DNA from: Candidatus Gastranaerophilales bacterium
GTDB lineage: Bacteria > Cyanobacteriota > Vampirovibrionia > Gastranaerophilales > Gastranaerophilaceae
Assembly (NCBI GenBank): GCA_944326495.1
Contig: CALVEE010000031.1
Location: 1 to 12,682 of the forward strand
Direction of reading: 5' to 3'
DNA: 12,682 bases
The position numbers were made by a program, and so were the translations under genes. The notes beneath the pieces are model-generated. The model searched no databases. It was not told the DNA's origin and worked only from the letters and a program-made list of their open reading frames with translations. This document shows, in pieces, positions 1-6,425 of the stretch. Within the stretch, counting starts at the first letter, position 1. Each line of letters begins with the position of its first letter.

Positions 1-153
1 ATGTATTAAGTTACATTAGCGCACATTGAGACAGGCCTGGAGGCCAAATATTATCCGGTAGTCTTTAGACGGAATGCATGTCGACCAGTCTCCTACGTGC
101 GTAGCACCACAATATGTATTAAGTTACATTAGCGCACTTTGAGACAGGCTGGA
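1..153. repeat. Degenerate direct repeat (113-bp period) upstream of the adhesin-pilin gene
   Basis: About 35 bp starting ATGTATTAAGTTACATTAGC at 1 recurs almost unchanged at 114. The match then continues as GCAC(A/T)TTGAGACAGGC(C)TGGA before the copies diverge, although a CTTTAG block is shared further on. All three forward frames are closed by stops, so this is not the end of an upstream gene. Inside each copy, ATGTA and TACAT form a small dyad around TTAAGT. The first copy also has short hairpins (GGCC-TGGA-GGCC near 35-46, CTACG-TG-CGTAG near 93-104). It may be a duplicated promoter or operator region; function not known. Confidence 0.7.
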
Positions 154-236
154 AGTCTTAATTTTATTGAATAATCTTTAGGTCAAAGTCTGCAAATTAA
201 ATAACTGGGTGTTTAACACAGAAAGGAATAGCGAAC

Positions 237-1955
237 GTGAGAGCGAAGAAATTAAACGGATTTTCTCTAATGGAGATGATGGTAGTGCTTTTGATTGTAG
301 CAATAATAGCCGCAGCAAGCGCACCAATGGTTACTAAGAAATTATCGAGAAATACAGGCACCGGCGACAGCCCTTGGGTGTTTACGGGGTTGAATAATAG
401 TATTGCATATAATATGAACGGTAGTGATGCCAGTGCAATAATAGGTAATACTACTTATACACGCGGTGAAAACGGCCCTCAATTTCCACGTTTAGTTCTT
501 GCAAGCGGTAATGATGCAGATCATCCTGCTCTAGCTTTTGCTGATGCAAATGGAAACTTTAGCGGACAAATTACTATGAATAGAGCTACAAACGTTGTTA
601 CTTTAAATGATGTAAGAGTGGGTTCAAATTCTACTGCAATAGGCTTAAATCAAAATGCAACAATGCCAGCACTTATTCCTGAAGGAGCTACTATTGTAGG
701 GGCAAGTGCTCAGGCTAATACATATTCCACATCAGTAGGTAATTTTGCAGCAGTACGTGCAAGAGGAAGTGTAGCGATTGGGCGTGGTGTATTAGTAATG
801 GGAACTCATAGTGTTGCGATTGGTGCAACAAATGATGAACAGTTGGAAGGAGATGAGTTTCTTACGATAGCTGGTAATGACTGGGGGCTTGAAGGAGCAA
901 TAAGTATAGGCTCTTCGGCAAAGGCTTTACAAAGTAATAGCATTGCAATAGGCAGGAGTGCATCTGCTGCTGCGAGAGATTCAGTGATTTTGGGTTCGAA
1001 TTCAAGAGTTGGAGACCAATCAGAAGGAGCTGTTGCTATAGGTTCTAATATCTTCGGAGTAGGTCGTGCAGGGGTAGTAATTGGTCAAAATGCACAAGCA
1101 TCAAATCTTAATGGTATTGCAATAGGAAACCATGCTCTTGCAAATAGTGTTGGCGGACGTGGTATAGCAATAGGAAACTATGCAACTGCAACGGGTTTTA
1201 AATCTATTGCTATTGGTTCTGATCAAGTTGATAATCGAACAGGTAATTATACCCGTGCAACAGCAGAGAATGCTGTTGCAATCGGTGCAGATGCTCAAGC
1301 TACTGGTAGAAATTCAGTCGCAATCGGTGCCTCTAGCCGTGCTTCTGAGCCAGGCCAAATCGTTTTAGGAACAGCTGGTGATGTAGTTTATATTCCTGGG
1401 CGCCTTGTTGTTGATGGTACGGTAGCATTAGCACGTAACCCAGGTAGCCATACTTATATGCGTGCAAATAGAGGTTCTGATAACATGGATGACAGATTTT
1501 TTGACCTTAAGCACCAGAATGATGGTGTATTAAACTCAAATAGTCGCGAATATCCAAGTAATATCTCTATTTCAAGCGATCGTAGATTAAAGAATGTTGG
1601 CGATAAATACACAGCTGGCTTAGCAGAACTTAAAAAGCTGGATTTCTTCCACTATACATTTAAGGAAGATAAGGAAAAGACTCCGCATGTAGGTGTAATA
1701 GCACAGGATTTAGAGAAGGTATTTCCTGATGCGGTAACAAAAGGTGAGGATGGGTATCTGCGCATTCGCTGGGAAGATATGTTTTATGCGGTGATTAATG
1801 CGGTTAAAGAGTTGGATAATAAAATTGCTGAAATTGTTCAGAATATTACAGAAATTAATTCAACAATAGAAAAACAAAATAAAACTATTGAAGAACAGCA
1901 AAAAACAATTGATGAGCTTATTAAGCGTATAGAAAAACTAGAAAAACAAAAATAA
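237..1955 (+). CDS. Prepilin-signal / YadA-like head / S74 chaperone fusion surface protein
   Basis: The 572-residue product starts at a GTG preceded by AAGGA at 223-227, 9 nt upstream. Residues 1-30 are a class III prepilin signal: short basic leader MRAKKLNG, predicted cut after Gly8, Phe at +1, Glu at +5 and a hydrophobic helix to about residue 29. Residues 130-380 carry about ten YadA-type head repeats built on (S/A)xAIG, such as SVAIG, SIAIG, AVAIG and GIAIG, which normally form a trimeric left-handed beta-roll. Residues 440-525 match the peptidase S74 intramolecular chaperone, with SSDRRLK (Ser447-Lys452) and VGVIAQDLEKVFPDAV. Residues 525-572 are a coiled coil rich in Ile, Glu, Lys and Gln. 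By family knowledge S74 domains trimerise beta-structural fibres and cut themselves off at the Ser; Ser447 is the predicted nucleophile. I infer a trimeric envelope adhesin handled by the type IV pilus/type II secretion apparatus rather than an autotransporter, since no beta-barrel anchor or Sec-type signal peptide is present. Confidence 0.88.
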   Translation: MRAKKLNGFSLMEMMVVLLIVAIIAAASAPMVTKKLSRNTGTGDSPWVFTGLNNSIAYNMNGSDASAIIGNTTYTRGENGPQFPRLVLASGNDADHPALAFADANGNFSGQITMNRATNVVTLNDVRVGSNSTAIGLNQNATMPALIPEGATIVGASAQANTYSTSVGNFAAVRARGSVAIGRGVLVMGTHSVAIGATNDEQLEGDEFLTIAGNDWGLEGAISIGSSAKALQSNSIAIGRSASAAARDSVILGSNSRVGDQSEGAVAIGSNIFGVGRAGVVIGQNAQASNLNGIAIGNHALANSVGGRGIAIGNYATATGFKSIAIGSDQVDNRTGNYTRATAENAVAIGADAQATGRNSVAIGASSRASEPGQIVLGTAGDVVYIPGRLVVDGTVALARNPGSHTYMRANRGSDNMDDRFFDLKHQNDGVLNSNSREYPSNISISSDRRLKNVGDKYTAGLAELKKLDFFHYTFKEDKEKTPHVGVIAQDLEKVFPDAVTKGEDGYLRIRWEDMFYAVINAVKELDNKIAEIVQNITEINSTIEKQNKTIEEQQKTIDELIKRIEKLEKQK

Positions 1956-1983
1956 TTTTTGGCCTCTCACGGGCTATTCATAC

Positions 1984-2010
1984 GGGCGGAGCAAAGCTCC
2001 GCCCTTTCTC
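1984..2010 (+). terminator. Rho-independent terminator of the adhesin-pilin gene
   Basis: A perfect 9-bp GC-rich stem, GGGCGGAGC (1984-1992) and GCTCCGCCC (1996-2004), encloses an AAA loop and is followed by TTTCTC. It starts 28 bp after the stop codon. Confidence 0.85.
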
Positions 2011-2011
2011 T

Positions 2012-2057
2012 AACAAAACATCTCCGTCAACATAATTATTGACGGAGATATTTTGTT
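2012..2057. terminator. Long A/T-flanked hairpin, possible second or bidirectional terminator
   Basis: ATCTCCGTCAA (2020-2030) pairs with TTGACGGAGAT (2039-2049) around an 8-nt loop. After one C/A mismatch the stem extends by AACAAAA (2012-2018) with TTTTGTT (2051-2057). The A-rich left and T-rich right arms suit termination on either strand. No minus-strand gene ends nearby, so it probably backs up the preceding terminator. Confidence 0.6.
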
Positions 2058-2132
2058 TAAGAATTAATTAATAAATAATAGCTGGGAGGGGAGACTTAAA
2101 TCTATCCTACTAACAGCTTAGTTTTTCTGATT

Positions 2133-2311
2133 AGCACCCACCCCAACCCTGTCTTGGATTTGCTTCACGCTCACAGAGCTTCACCTTTAAGCCTCACGGC
2201 TTAGTCGGTTCAGTCTGTTCGCTATCCGGACTACCGTCCGTCCGCAAATCCGCTCCCTCATAAGGGAGGGGGTGCGCCAAGCATGTTGCATTCCTTCCTT
2301 TGAGGGAGCGG
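2133..2311. repeat. Palindromic repeat family B, copy B1
   Basis: Begins AGCACCCACCCC and contains landmarks shared with 12220-12413: CTTGGATTTGCT, CACGCTCACAGAGC, TTTAAGCCTCACGGCTTAG, CGGTTCAGTCTGTTCGC and GTCCGTCCGCAAATCCGC. About the first 135 bp align with B2 in the same orientation with few differences. The distal segment (about 2268-2311, with GCGCCAAGCATG) is the reverse complement of the equivalent segment in B2 and B3. It is noncoding; a minus-strand open frame through it encodes only repeat-derived sequence. Confidence 0.8.
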
Positions 2312-2354
2312 AAAACCTTAAAAATCTTCAATTTTTGGATTTTTCCGCTCCCTC
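2302..2354. repeat. 14-bp inverted repeat just upstream of the DUF1653 promoter
   Basis: GAGGGAGCGGAAAA (2302-2315) is perfectly matched by TTTTCCGCTCCCTC (2341-2354), with further A/T pairing inside the 25-nt spacer. The left arm is the edge of repeat B1. It could end transcription entering from repeat B1, or may simply be the far terminus of the mobile repeat. Confidence 0.65.
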
Positions 2355-2363
2355 TTAAATCTA

Positions 2364-2372
2364 TGCTATAAT
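2364..2372 (+). promoter_or_regulatory. Extended -10 promoter for the DUF1653 gene, probably leaderless
   Basis: TGCTATAAT, an extended -10 with TG, one base and a consensus TATAAT, ends 7 nt before the ATG at 2380. There is no Shine-Dalgarno sequence in that gap, so transcription would start at or next to the start codon. No good -35 is seen. Confidence 0.6.
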
Positions 2373-2379
2373 TTAACTT

Positions 2380-2589
2380 ATGCAGGAAATTAAAACCGGA
2401 AAAACTTATAGACATTACAAAGGAAATTTATACAAAATTATTGCTCTTGCTAAACATTCCGAAACCGGAGAAGATATGATTGTATATGAAAATATTCAAA
2501 AAGGGGACATCTGGGTCAGACCAAAATCCATGTGGAATGAAATTGTAAATGTTAGTGGTAGAAATGTTTTAAGGTTTCAAGAAATATGA
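2380..2589 (+). CDS. DUF1653 domain-containing small protein
   Basis: The 69-residue product is essentially one DUF1653 domain. The family pattern is clear: KTYRHYKGNLYKII (residues 8-21), AKHSETGEDMIVY (24-36), then WVRPKSMWNEIV (45-56) and a closing RFQEI. Members are compact beta-rich proteins of about 70 residues whose biochemical role is not established as far as I know, so no function is assigned. The gene sits directly after a repeat-B copy with its own promoter, and its stop overlaps the start of a 50-residue ORF by 4 nt (ATGA), which suggests translational coupling. Confidence 0.88.
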   Translation: MQEIKTGKTYRHYKGNLYKIIALAKHSETGEDMIVYENIQKGDIWVRPKSMWNEIVNVSGRNVLRFQEI

Positions 2590-2738
2590 TAACAAAAGAA
2601 GTAAGAGAATGGATTCAAAAAGTTGAGCGCGGAGCGTACAAAAAAGAAGATGCAATGCAGGAGTTCTCGCGCTTTTCAAGATATTTAACCAGAGAAGAAA
2701 TGCAAATGATTCAAACTCGTTTAAAATCATTCTTATAA
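2586..2738 (+). CDS. Hypothetical small helical protein (50 aa)
   Basis: The ATG at 2586 shares an ATGA overlap with the DUF1653 stop, and the frame runs 50 codons to TAA at 2736-2738. The product (starting MITKEVREWIQKVERGAYKK, ending QTRLKSFL) is charged, Lys/Arg/Glu-rich and looks all alpha-helical, with an aromatic/Leu spacing (FSRFSRYLTREEMQMI) suited to a small helical bundle. I do not recognise a family. Codon use is like its neighbours, and the overlap supports a real, coupled gene. It stops one base before the last codon of the convergent glycosylase gene, leaving no room for a terminator between them. Confidence 0.6.
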   Translation: MITKEVREWIQKVERGAYKKEDAMQEFSRFSRYLTREEMQMIQTRLKSFL

Positions 2739-3227
2739 CTACTGAATATAAGCAGACCATTCATTATACAAATCCTGAAGCCGATATTTAGCGTTTGCCG
2801 GACTTGTAGAAGGTAATTTACAGCAGGGATATTGTTCTAACAATTCCGGAAAATATTTTTTAAATGCCATATAAGATTTATTTCCATTTAAGCAAATCCG
2901 TTCTATATAATATTTTTTTAATAATCCGGAGATGTCATTAGGTTCTTCATCTTTTATATTAGAATCCAAACTCCCGATTCTATCGCACGATTTAATAACA
3001 TCCCAGAGAGCCAGTTGATGATTTTTCAAAAATCTTAATTTCTCAGAATAAGCGAAATCGTTTAAGTCATCGCAATTAAAGCATCGGCCTATTAATTTCC
3101 AGAATCTGTTTTGCGGATGGGCATAATATTGCTGGGCTTCTAACGATTTAATTCCCGGCATAGAGCCAAGGATTAATACTCTGGAATTTTCAGCAATACA
3201 GGGAGCAAAACTTTTACATATTATCAT
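2739..3227 (-). CDS. DNA-deoxyinosine glycosylase (HDG, uracil-DNA glycosylase superfamily)
   Basis: The 162-residue product fits the hypoxanthine-DNA glycosylase family, which removes deoxyinosine arising from adenine deamination and starts base excision repair. Visible motifs are VLILGSMPGIKSLEAQQYYAHPQNRFW (residues 17-43; the Gly-Ser-Met-Pro-Gly loop, with Asn40 at the position of the family's catalytic Asn) and the C-terminal PSTSPANA loop at 139-146, corresponding to UDG motif 2. LALWDVIKSCDRIGSLD (72-88) is also typical. Length is normal. The gene lies 23 bp after the PHP phosphoesterase gene on the same strand and is probably the last gene of the polyketide-type operon. Its link to that pathway is likely only positional. 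Confidence 0.88.
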   Translation of the reverse strand: MIICKSFAPCIAENSRVLILGSMPGIKSLEAQQYYAHPQNRFWKLIGRCFNCDDLNDFAYSEKLRFLKNHQLALWDVIKSCDRIGSLDSNIKDEEPNDISGLLKKYYIERICLNGNKSYMAFKKYFPELLEQYPCCKLPSTSPANAKYRLQDLYNEWSAYIQ

Positions 3228-3250
3228 TTTAAAACTCTACCATGAATTAA

Positions 3251-4042
3251 TTATATTTCACTTATAATCCTTCCGAGCGGAATATCTTTATTTGTTCCGT
3301 GATAATCACTTCCGCTTGTTATTACAAGATTATTTTTTTGCGCACAATTGACCAGAAACCCAATTTCAGTCTTATTATATCTTGAATAAAAGCACTCAAG
3401 TCCCTGAATTCCAAAACTTTTCATTACTTCAAGTTTTGGCAGAAACTCTTCCTGCGTCATATGCCTCTCACCCTCTCCGCCAAGAGGATGTGCCCATACC
3501 GCAATACCGCCTGAATGTTTTATAATATCTATTGCTTCCCGTCCTTCAAATCTTGTATTCCCGGTCTTACAGCCATCAAGATATTTTCGCATTGCATCTA
3601 TATTATTATCAGCCAAGCCGCGTTTCACAAGAACATTAGCGAGATGTGTTTTAACTACACTCTTTCTTGAATAAAGCCATTCTTTCTCATCTGAAGTTAA
3701 TTCAATGTTCCATTTATCTTTCAAATAATTTATTCTGGTATCAAGTTTTTGGCGTCGCAAAATTTTACCCTTATTAATTAAAGCTGTAAGTTCTGGATTT
3801 TCGATATCAATACCATAACCTAAAATATGACACTTAATTGTACCGCATAAGCAAGTAAGCTCTACTCCCGGAATAAAACCGGATTTAAATACAGCTTCCA
3901 TTTCACGACAGCCTTCAATAGTATCATGGTCAGTCAGTGAAAAAGTCTCCAATCCGGCTTGTTTAATCTTTTCCGCAAGCTTTGGAATACTGTCACTACC
4001 GTCAGAATAACTGCTATGTATATGTAAATCGACTTTTGTCAT
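3251..4042 (-). CDS. PHP domain-containing metal-dependent phosphoesterase (YciV/RNase AM-like)
   Basis: The 263-residue protein keeps the PHP metal-binding set: DLHIHSSYSDG (His7, His9, Asp14), SLTDHDTIEG (Asp38, His39), PGVELTC (Glu61), CHILGYG (His72), VWAHPLG (His185) and SGSDYHG (Asp246, His248). This order and length fit the TrpH/YciV group, whose studied members hydrolyse 3',5'-nucleotide bisphosphates or trim RNA 5' ends; the exact substrate here is inferred. The ATG at 4042 follows AAAGGTG, and the gap to the upstream ketosynthase stop is only 7 bp, so it is co-transcribed. It is followed 23 bp later by the glycosylase gene, making a small nucleic-acid-maintenance tail on a secondary-metabolism operon. 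Confidence 0.87.
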   Translation of the reverse strand: MTKVDLHIHSSYSDGSDSIPKLAEKIKQAGLETFSLTDHDTIEGCREMEAVFKSGFIPGVELTCLCGTIKCHILGYGIDIENPELTALINKGKILRRQKLDTRINYLKDKWNIELTSDEKEWLYSRKSVVKTHLANVLVKRGLADNNIDAMRKYLDGCKTGNTRFEGREAIDIIKHSGGIAVWAHPLGGEGERHMTQEEFLPKLEVMKSFGIQGLECFYSRYNKTEIGFLVNCAQKNNLVITSGSDYHGTNKDIPLGRIISEI

Positions 4043-4049
4043 ATAAATT

Positions 4050-5276
4050 TTACACCTTTATTCTTTTCAAAATGATTGACGTATTAATTCCGCCGAAGGC
4101 AAAATTATTGGTCATAATGTATTCGCAGTCAATATTTCTGCCCTCATTGACTATATAATCGAGTTTTCCGCAATTTTCATCAATATTTTTGAGATTGAGA
4201 GTAGGAGCAAACCAGCCTTTATTCATCATCTCAACGCTTAAAATTGCCTCAATCGAACCGGCTGCGCCAAGGGTGTGGCCTGTATAGCTTTTTATTGAAC
4301 TAACCGGAATTTTTGAGCCGAAAACTTCTTCTGTTGCAAGACTTTCCGCAATATCTCCGTTAACCGTTCCGGTTCCGTGTGCGTTTATATATCCGATATC
4401 TTCCGGTTTTAACCCTGCATCTTGAAGAGATTTCCTCATAACTTCCGCCATCATATCTTTATTCGGATTAGTTATGTGCGTTCCGTCTGTATTGGTTGCA
4501 AATCCTGCTATTTCAGCAAAAATCACAGCTCCTCTTGCTTTTGCTCTTTCGTATTCTTCTAAAATAACCGTCCCAGCGCCTTCTCCAATAACAAGCCCGT
4601 CGCGGTCTTTATCAAAAGGCGAGGGAGTTAGTTTCGGCGTATCATTTTTACTGCTTGTTGCATAAAGCGTGTCAAAAACTCCGACCTGTGTCGGATGAAT
4701 TTCTTCTGCTCCGCCTGCTATCATAATATCCTGATACCCGTCTTTTATTGCTTCATAAGCGTAACCTATTCCCATTGAGCCGGACGTACAGGCTGTTGAA
4801 GTCGCAATCAGTCTCCCGTGGGTTTTGAAATACAGAGAGATATTCACTGCTGCTGTCTGCGGCATCATTTTAATATATGAGCCGGAATTTAAGAGCTTAA
4901 CTTTTTTATCAATGCACATTGAATAAAAATCCAGAACAGCATCAAGAGACCCTGTCGAAGAGCCGTAGCTTACTCCTGCCTGTGAAACGCATTCATCTCC
5001 CAAAAGTCCTGCTTCTTTAAGAGCCTGCTCTGCAGTAGCTACCGCCATAACCGACACTTTACCCATTGTGCGCATTACTTTTCTTGTAAAATGTTCGGGA
5101 ATTTCAAATCCGCTCACAAAAGCGCCTAAATTTGTATTTAATCTCTCGTATTCATCAAGTTTTTCCCAGTGCTGAACACAGTTTTCATATTTCTTTAATC
5201 TTCCAAACGCGCTCTCTAATGTAGAACCCAGAGGAGAGGCTATTCCCATGCCTGTAATCACAACGCGTCTCTTCAC
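4050..5276 (-). CDS. Beta-ketoacyl-ACP synthase, FabF-type (ApeR-like)
   Basis: The 408-residue protein is a complete thiolase-fold ketosynthase that condenses malonyl-ACP with an acyl chain. The start is a GTG with GGAGGG 8 nt upstream; it overlaps the ketoreductase stop (GTGA). The N-terminus KRRVVITGMGIASPLG is typical. The Cys-His-His triad is intact: Cys163 in ATSTACTSG, His300 in NAHGTGTVNGD and His334 in SIKSYTGHTLGAAG. The C-terminal FAFGGINTSIIL closes the fold. Position after KS-DH-KR matches apeR, the last gene of the aryl polyene O-P-Q-R block, as I recall that order. A primary fatty-acid FabF is an alternative, but the setting argues for a dedicated pathway enzyme. Confidence 0.9.
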   Translation of the reverse strand: MKRRVVITGMGIASPLGSTLESAFGRLKKYENCVQHWEKLDEYERLNTNLGAFVSGFEIPEHFTRKVMRTMGKVSVMAVATAEQALKEAGLLGDECVSQAGVSYGSSTGSLDAVLDFYSMCIDKKVKLLNSGSYIKMMPQTAAVNISLYFKTHGRLIATSTACTSGSMGIGYAYEAIKDGYQDIMIAGGAEEIHPTQVGVFDTLYATSSKNDTPKLTPSPFDKDRDGLVIGEGAGTVILEEYERAKARGAVIFAEIAGFATNTDGTHITNPNKDMMAEVMRKSLQDAGLKPEDIGYINAHGTGTVNGDIAESLATEEVFGSKIPVSSIKSYTGHTLGAAGSIEAILSVEMMNKGWFAPTLNLKNIDENCGKLDYIVNEGRNIDCEYIMTNNFAFGGINTSIILKRIKV

Positions 5277-5992
5277 AGATAGAGCCCTCCATTTACTGCA
5301 ATTACCTGTCCTGTAATATAGCCGGCATCTTTTGAAAGAAGATAATTAACAAGGCTTGCAACTTCTCTTCCTGTCCCCATACGCTTCATTGGAACAGCTT
5401 TTACGGCCTCTTCCGGAATATTTTCTGTCATATCTGTTTCAATAAGTCCGGGCGCTATGCAGTTTACGGTAATCTTTCTTTTTGCAGCTTCCAGACTCAA
5501 AGCCTTGACTGCTCCTATAAGACCGGCTTTTGAGGCGCTGTAATTAACCTGTCCCCTGTTGCCGCACTGGCCGGATATGGAAGACATTACAATAATCCTT
5601 CCCGTCCTTTGCTGAATTAAAGGCATAATAAGAGGTCTTAAGACATTATAAAATCCGCCGAGATTTATATTAATAACATCATCCCATTCATCATCTTCCA
5701 TTGCCGGAAACGGGTTGTCTTTTGCAATTCCGGCATTCAAGATTATACCATAATACATTCCGTATTTTTCTATATCTTCAAGCAGAACTTTTTTTGTTTC
5801 ATCTCTATCTGAAATATCAAACGCCAAAACCCTTACATTTACCCCTTTTTGACTAATCTCATCCCGCAGTTGGTTTAGTCTCTCTTTGTTTTTAGAACAG
5901 TGCAGAATAATATTATATCCCATATCTGCAAGATATAAGGCTGTTTCTCTCCCGATACCGCGGCTTGAGCCTGTTATTAAAACATCATTCAC
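5273..5992 (-). CDS. fabG: 3-oxoacyl-ACP reductase, SDR family (ApeQ-like)
   Basis: The 239-residue protein is a classical short-chain dehydrogenase that reduces 3-ketoacyl-ACP to 3-hydroxyacyl-ACP with NADPH. The Rossmann motif is TGSSRGIGRE (residues 7-16), LNAG lies at 85-88, the active-site Asn at 110, and the catalytic Ser138, Tyr151 and Lys155 fall at the same numbers as in E. coli FabG. It ends in the usual VNGGLYL. The start is read as GTG at 5992 because the family begins right at this strand (VNDVLITG); the nearby ATGs are out of frame. It overlaps the dehydratase by 8 nt and the next ketosynthase by 4 nt, so translation is coupled. It is the probable reductase of the polyene-type pathway. 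Confidence 0.92.
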   Translation of the reverse strand: MNDVLITGSSRGIGRETALYLADMGYNIILHCSKNKERLNQLRDEISQKGVNVRVLAFDISDRDETKKVLLEDIEKYGMYYGIILNAGIAKDNPFPAMEDDEWDDVININLGGFYNVLRPLIMPLIQQRTGRIIVMSSISGQCGNRGQVNYSASKAGLIGAVKALSLEAAKRKITVNCIAPGLIETDMTENIPEEAVKAVPMKRMGTGREVASLVNYLLSKDAGYITGQVIAVNGGLYL

Positions 5993-6425
5993 CTTTCAGT
6001 AACTCCTCTATATTCCCGCCCTGATAGGCGTTTACAGTTGCGCTTGCTATTTCATTACCATTATCATATATTAAACAGTCAAAAGCAACAATTTCATTAT
6101 CAGTAAAAACTTCATGCACTTTTACCTGATATTTTTTCCCGTCCTGAAAATATTCAATCTGGTTATTATAAAGTCTTGTTCCGAGTAAAAGCCCGGGATT
6201 TGGCTCTTCGCCTCCGCTTTTAAAATATGAATAACAGGCAATAGTCTGTGCCATAAATTCAATTCCGCAAAGTGAATTAATTCCTTTTCCTTTCTCATAA
6301 AATATTTTCTCCGGATAAACACTGAATTCTGATGTAAGTGTATGTTCATCAAGATTAATATCAAGAATGTCATCAAGAAGTATCATAGGCGCTTTATGCG
6401 GTAAAATTTTGGTTAAATCATACAT
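5985..6425 (-). CDS. 3-hydroxyacyl-ACP dehydratase, hotdog fold (ApeP-like)
   Basis: With the start at MYDLTKILPH the product is 146 residues, a normal single-hotdog length. LPHKAPMILLDDI (8-20) is the FabZ/ApeP-type N-terminal motif, and CGIEFMAQTIACY (53-65) carries the conserved Glu56 and the MAQ helix. The GHFP-containing loop that supplies the catalytic His in FabZ is not visible; its place is taken by YPEKIFYEKGKGINSLCG. AaGxGTR-like LLGTRLY follows. This fits the ApeP branch, reported to work as a heterodimer with a second dehydratase. An in-frame ATG at 6491 exists but would lengthen the overlap with the ketosynthase from 13 to 79 nt; AAAAGGAAG lies 12 nt before 6425. It probably makes the double bonds after ketoreduction. 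Confidence 0.82.
   Translation of the reverse strand: MYDLTKILPHKAPMILLDDILDINLDEHTLTSEFSVYPEKIFYEKGKGINSLCGIEFMAQTIACYSYFKSGGEEPNPGLLLGTRLYNNQIEYFQDGKKYQVKVHEVFTDNEIVAFDCLIYDNGNEIASATVNAYQGGNIEELLKGE

Noticed and set aside
1..113. Possible riboswitch in the first leader copy
   Set aside because: Several small hairpins are visible, but none of the riboswitch consensus cores I know can be recognised.
2190..2260. Possible tRNA suggested by GGTTCAGTC in repeat B
   Set aside because: No acceptor stem, D-arm or correctly spaced anticodon arm can be formed, and the sequence belongs to the dispersed repeat.
2194..2415. Minus-strand open frame of 73 codons across repeat B1
   Set aside because: It follows the repeat, has no ribosome binding site, runs into the DUF1653 start and gives a Pro/Ser/Glu-rich low-complexity product typical of translated repeats.
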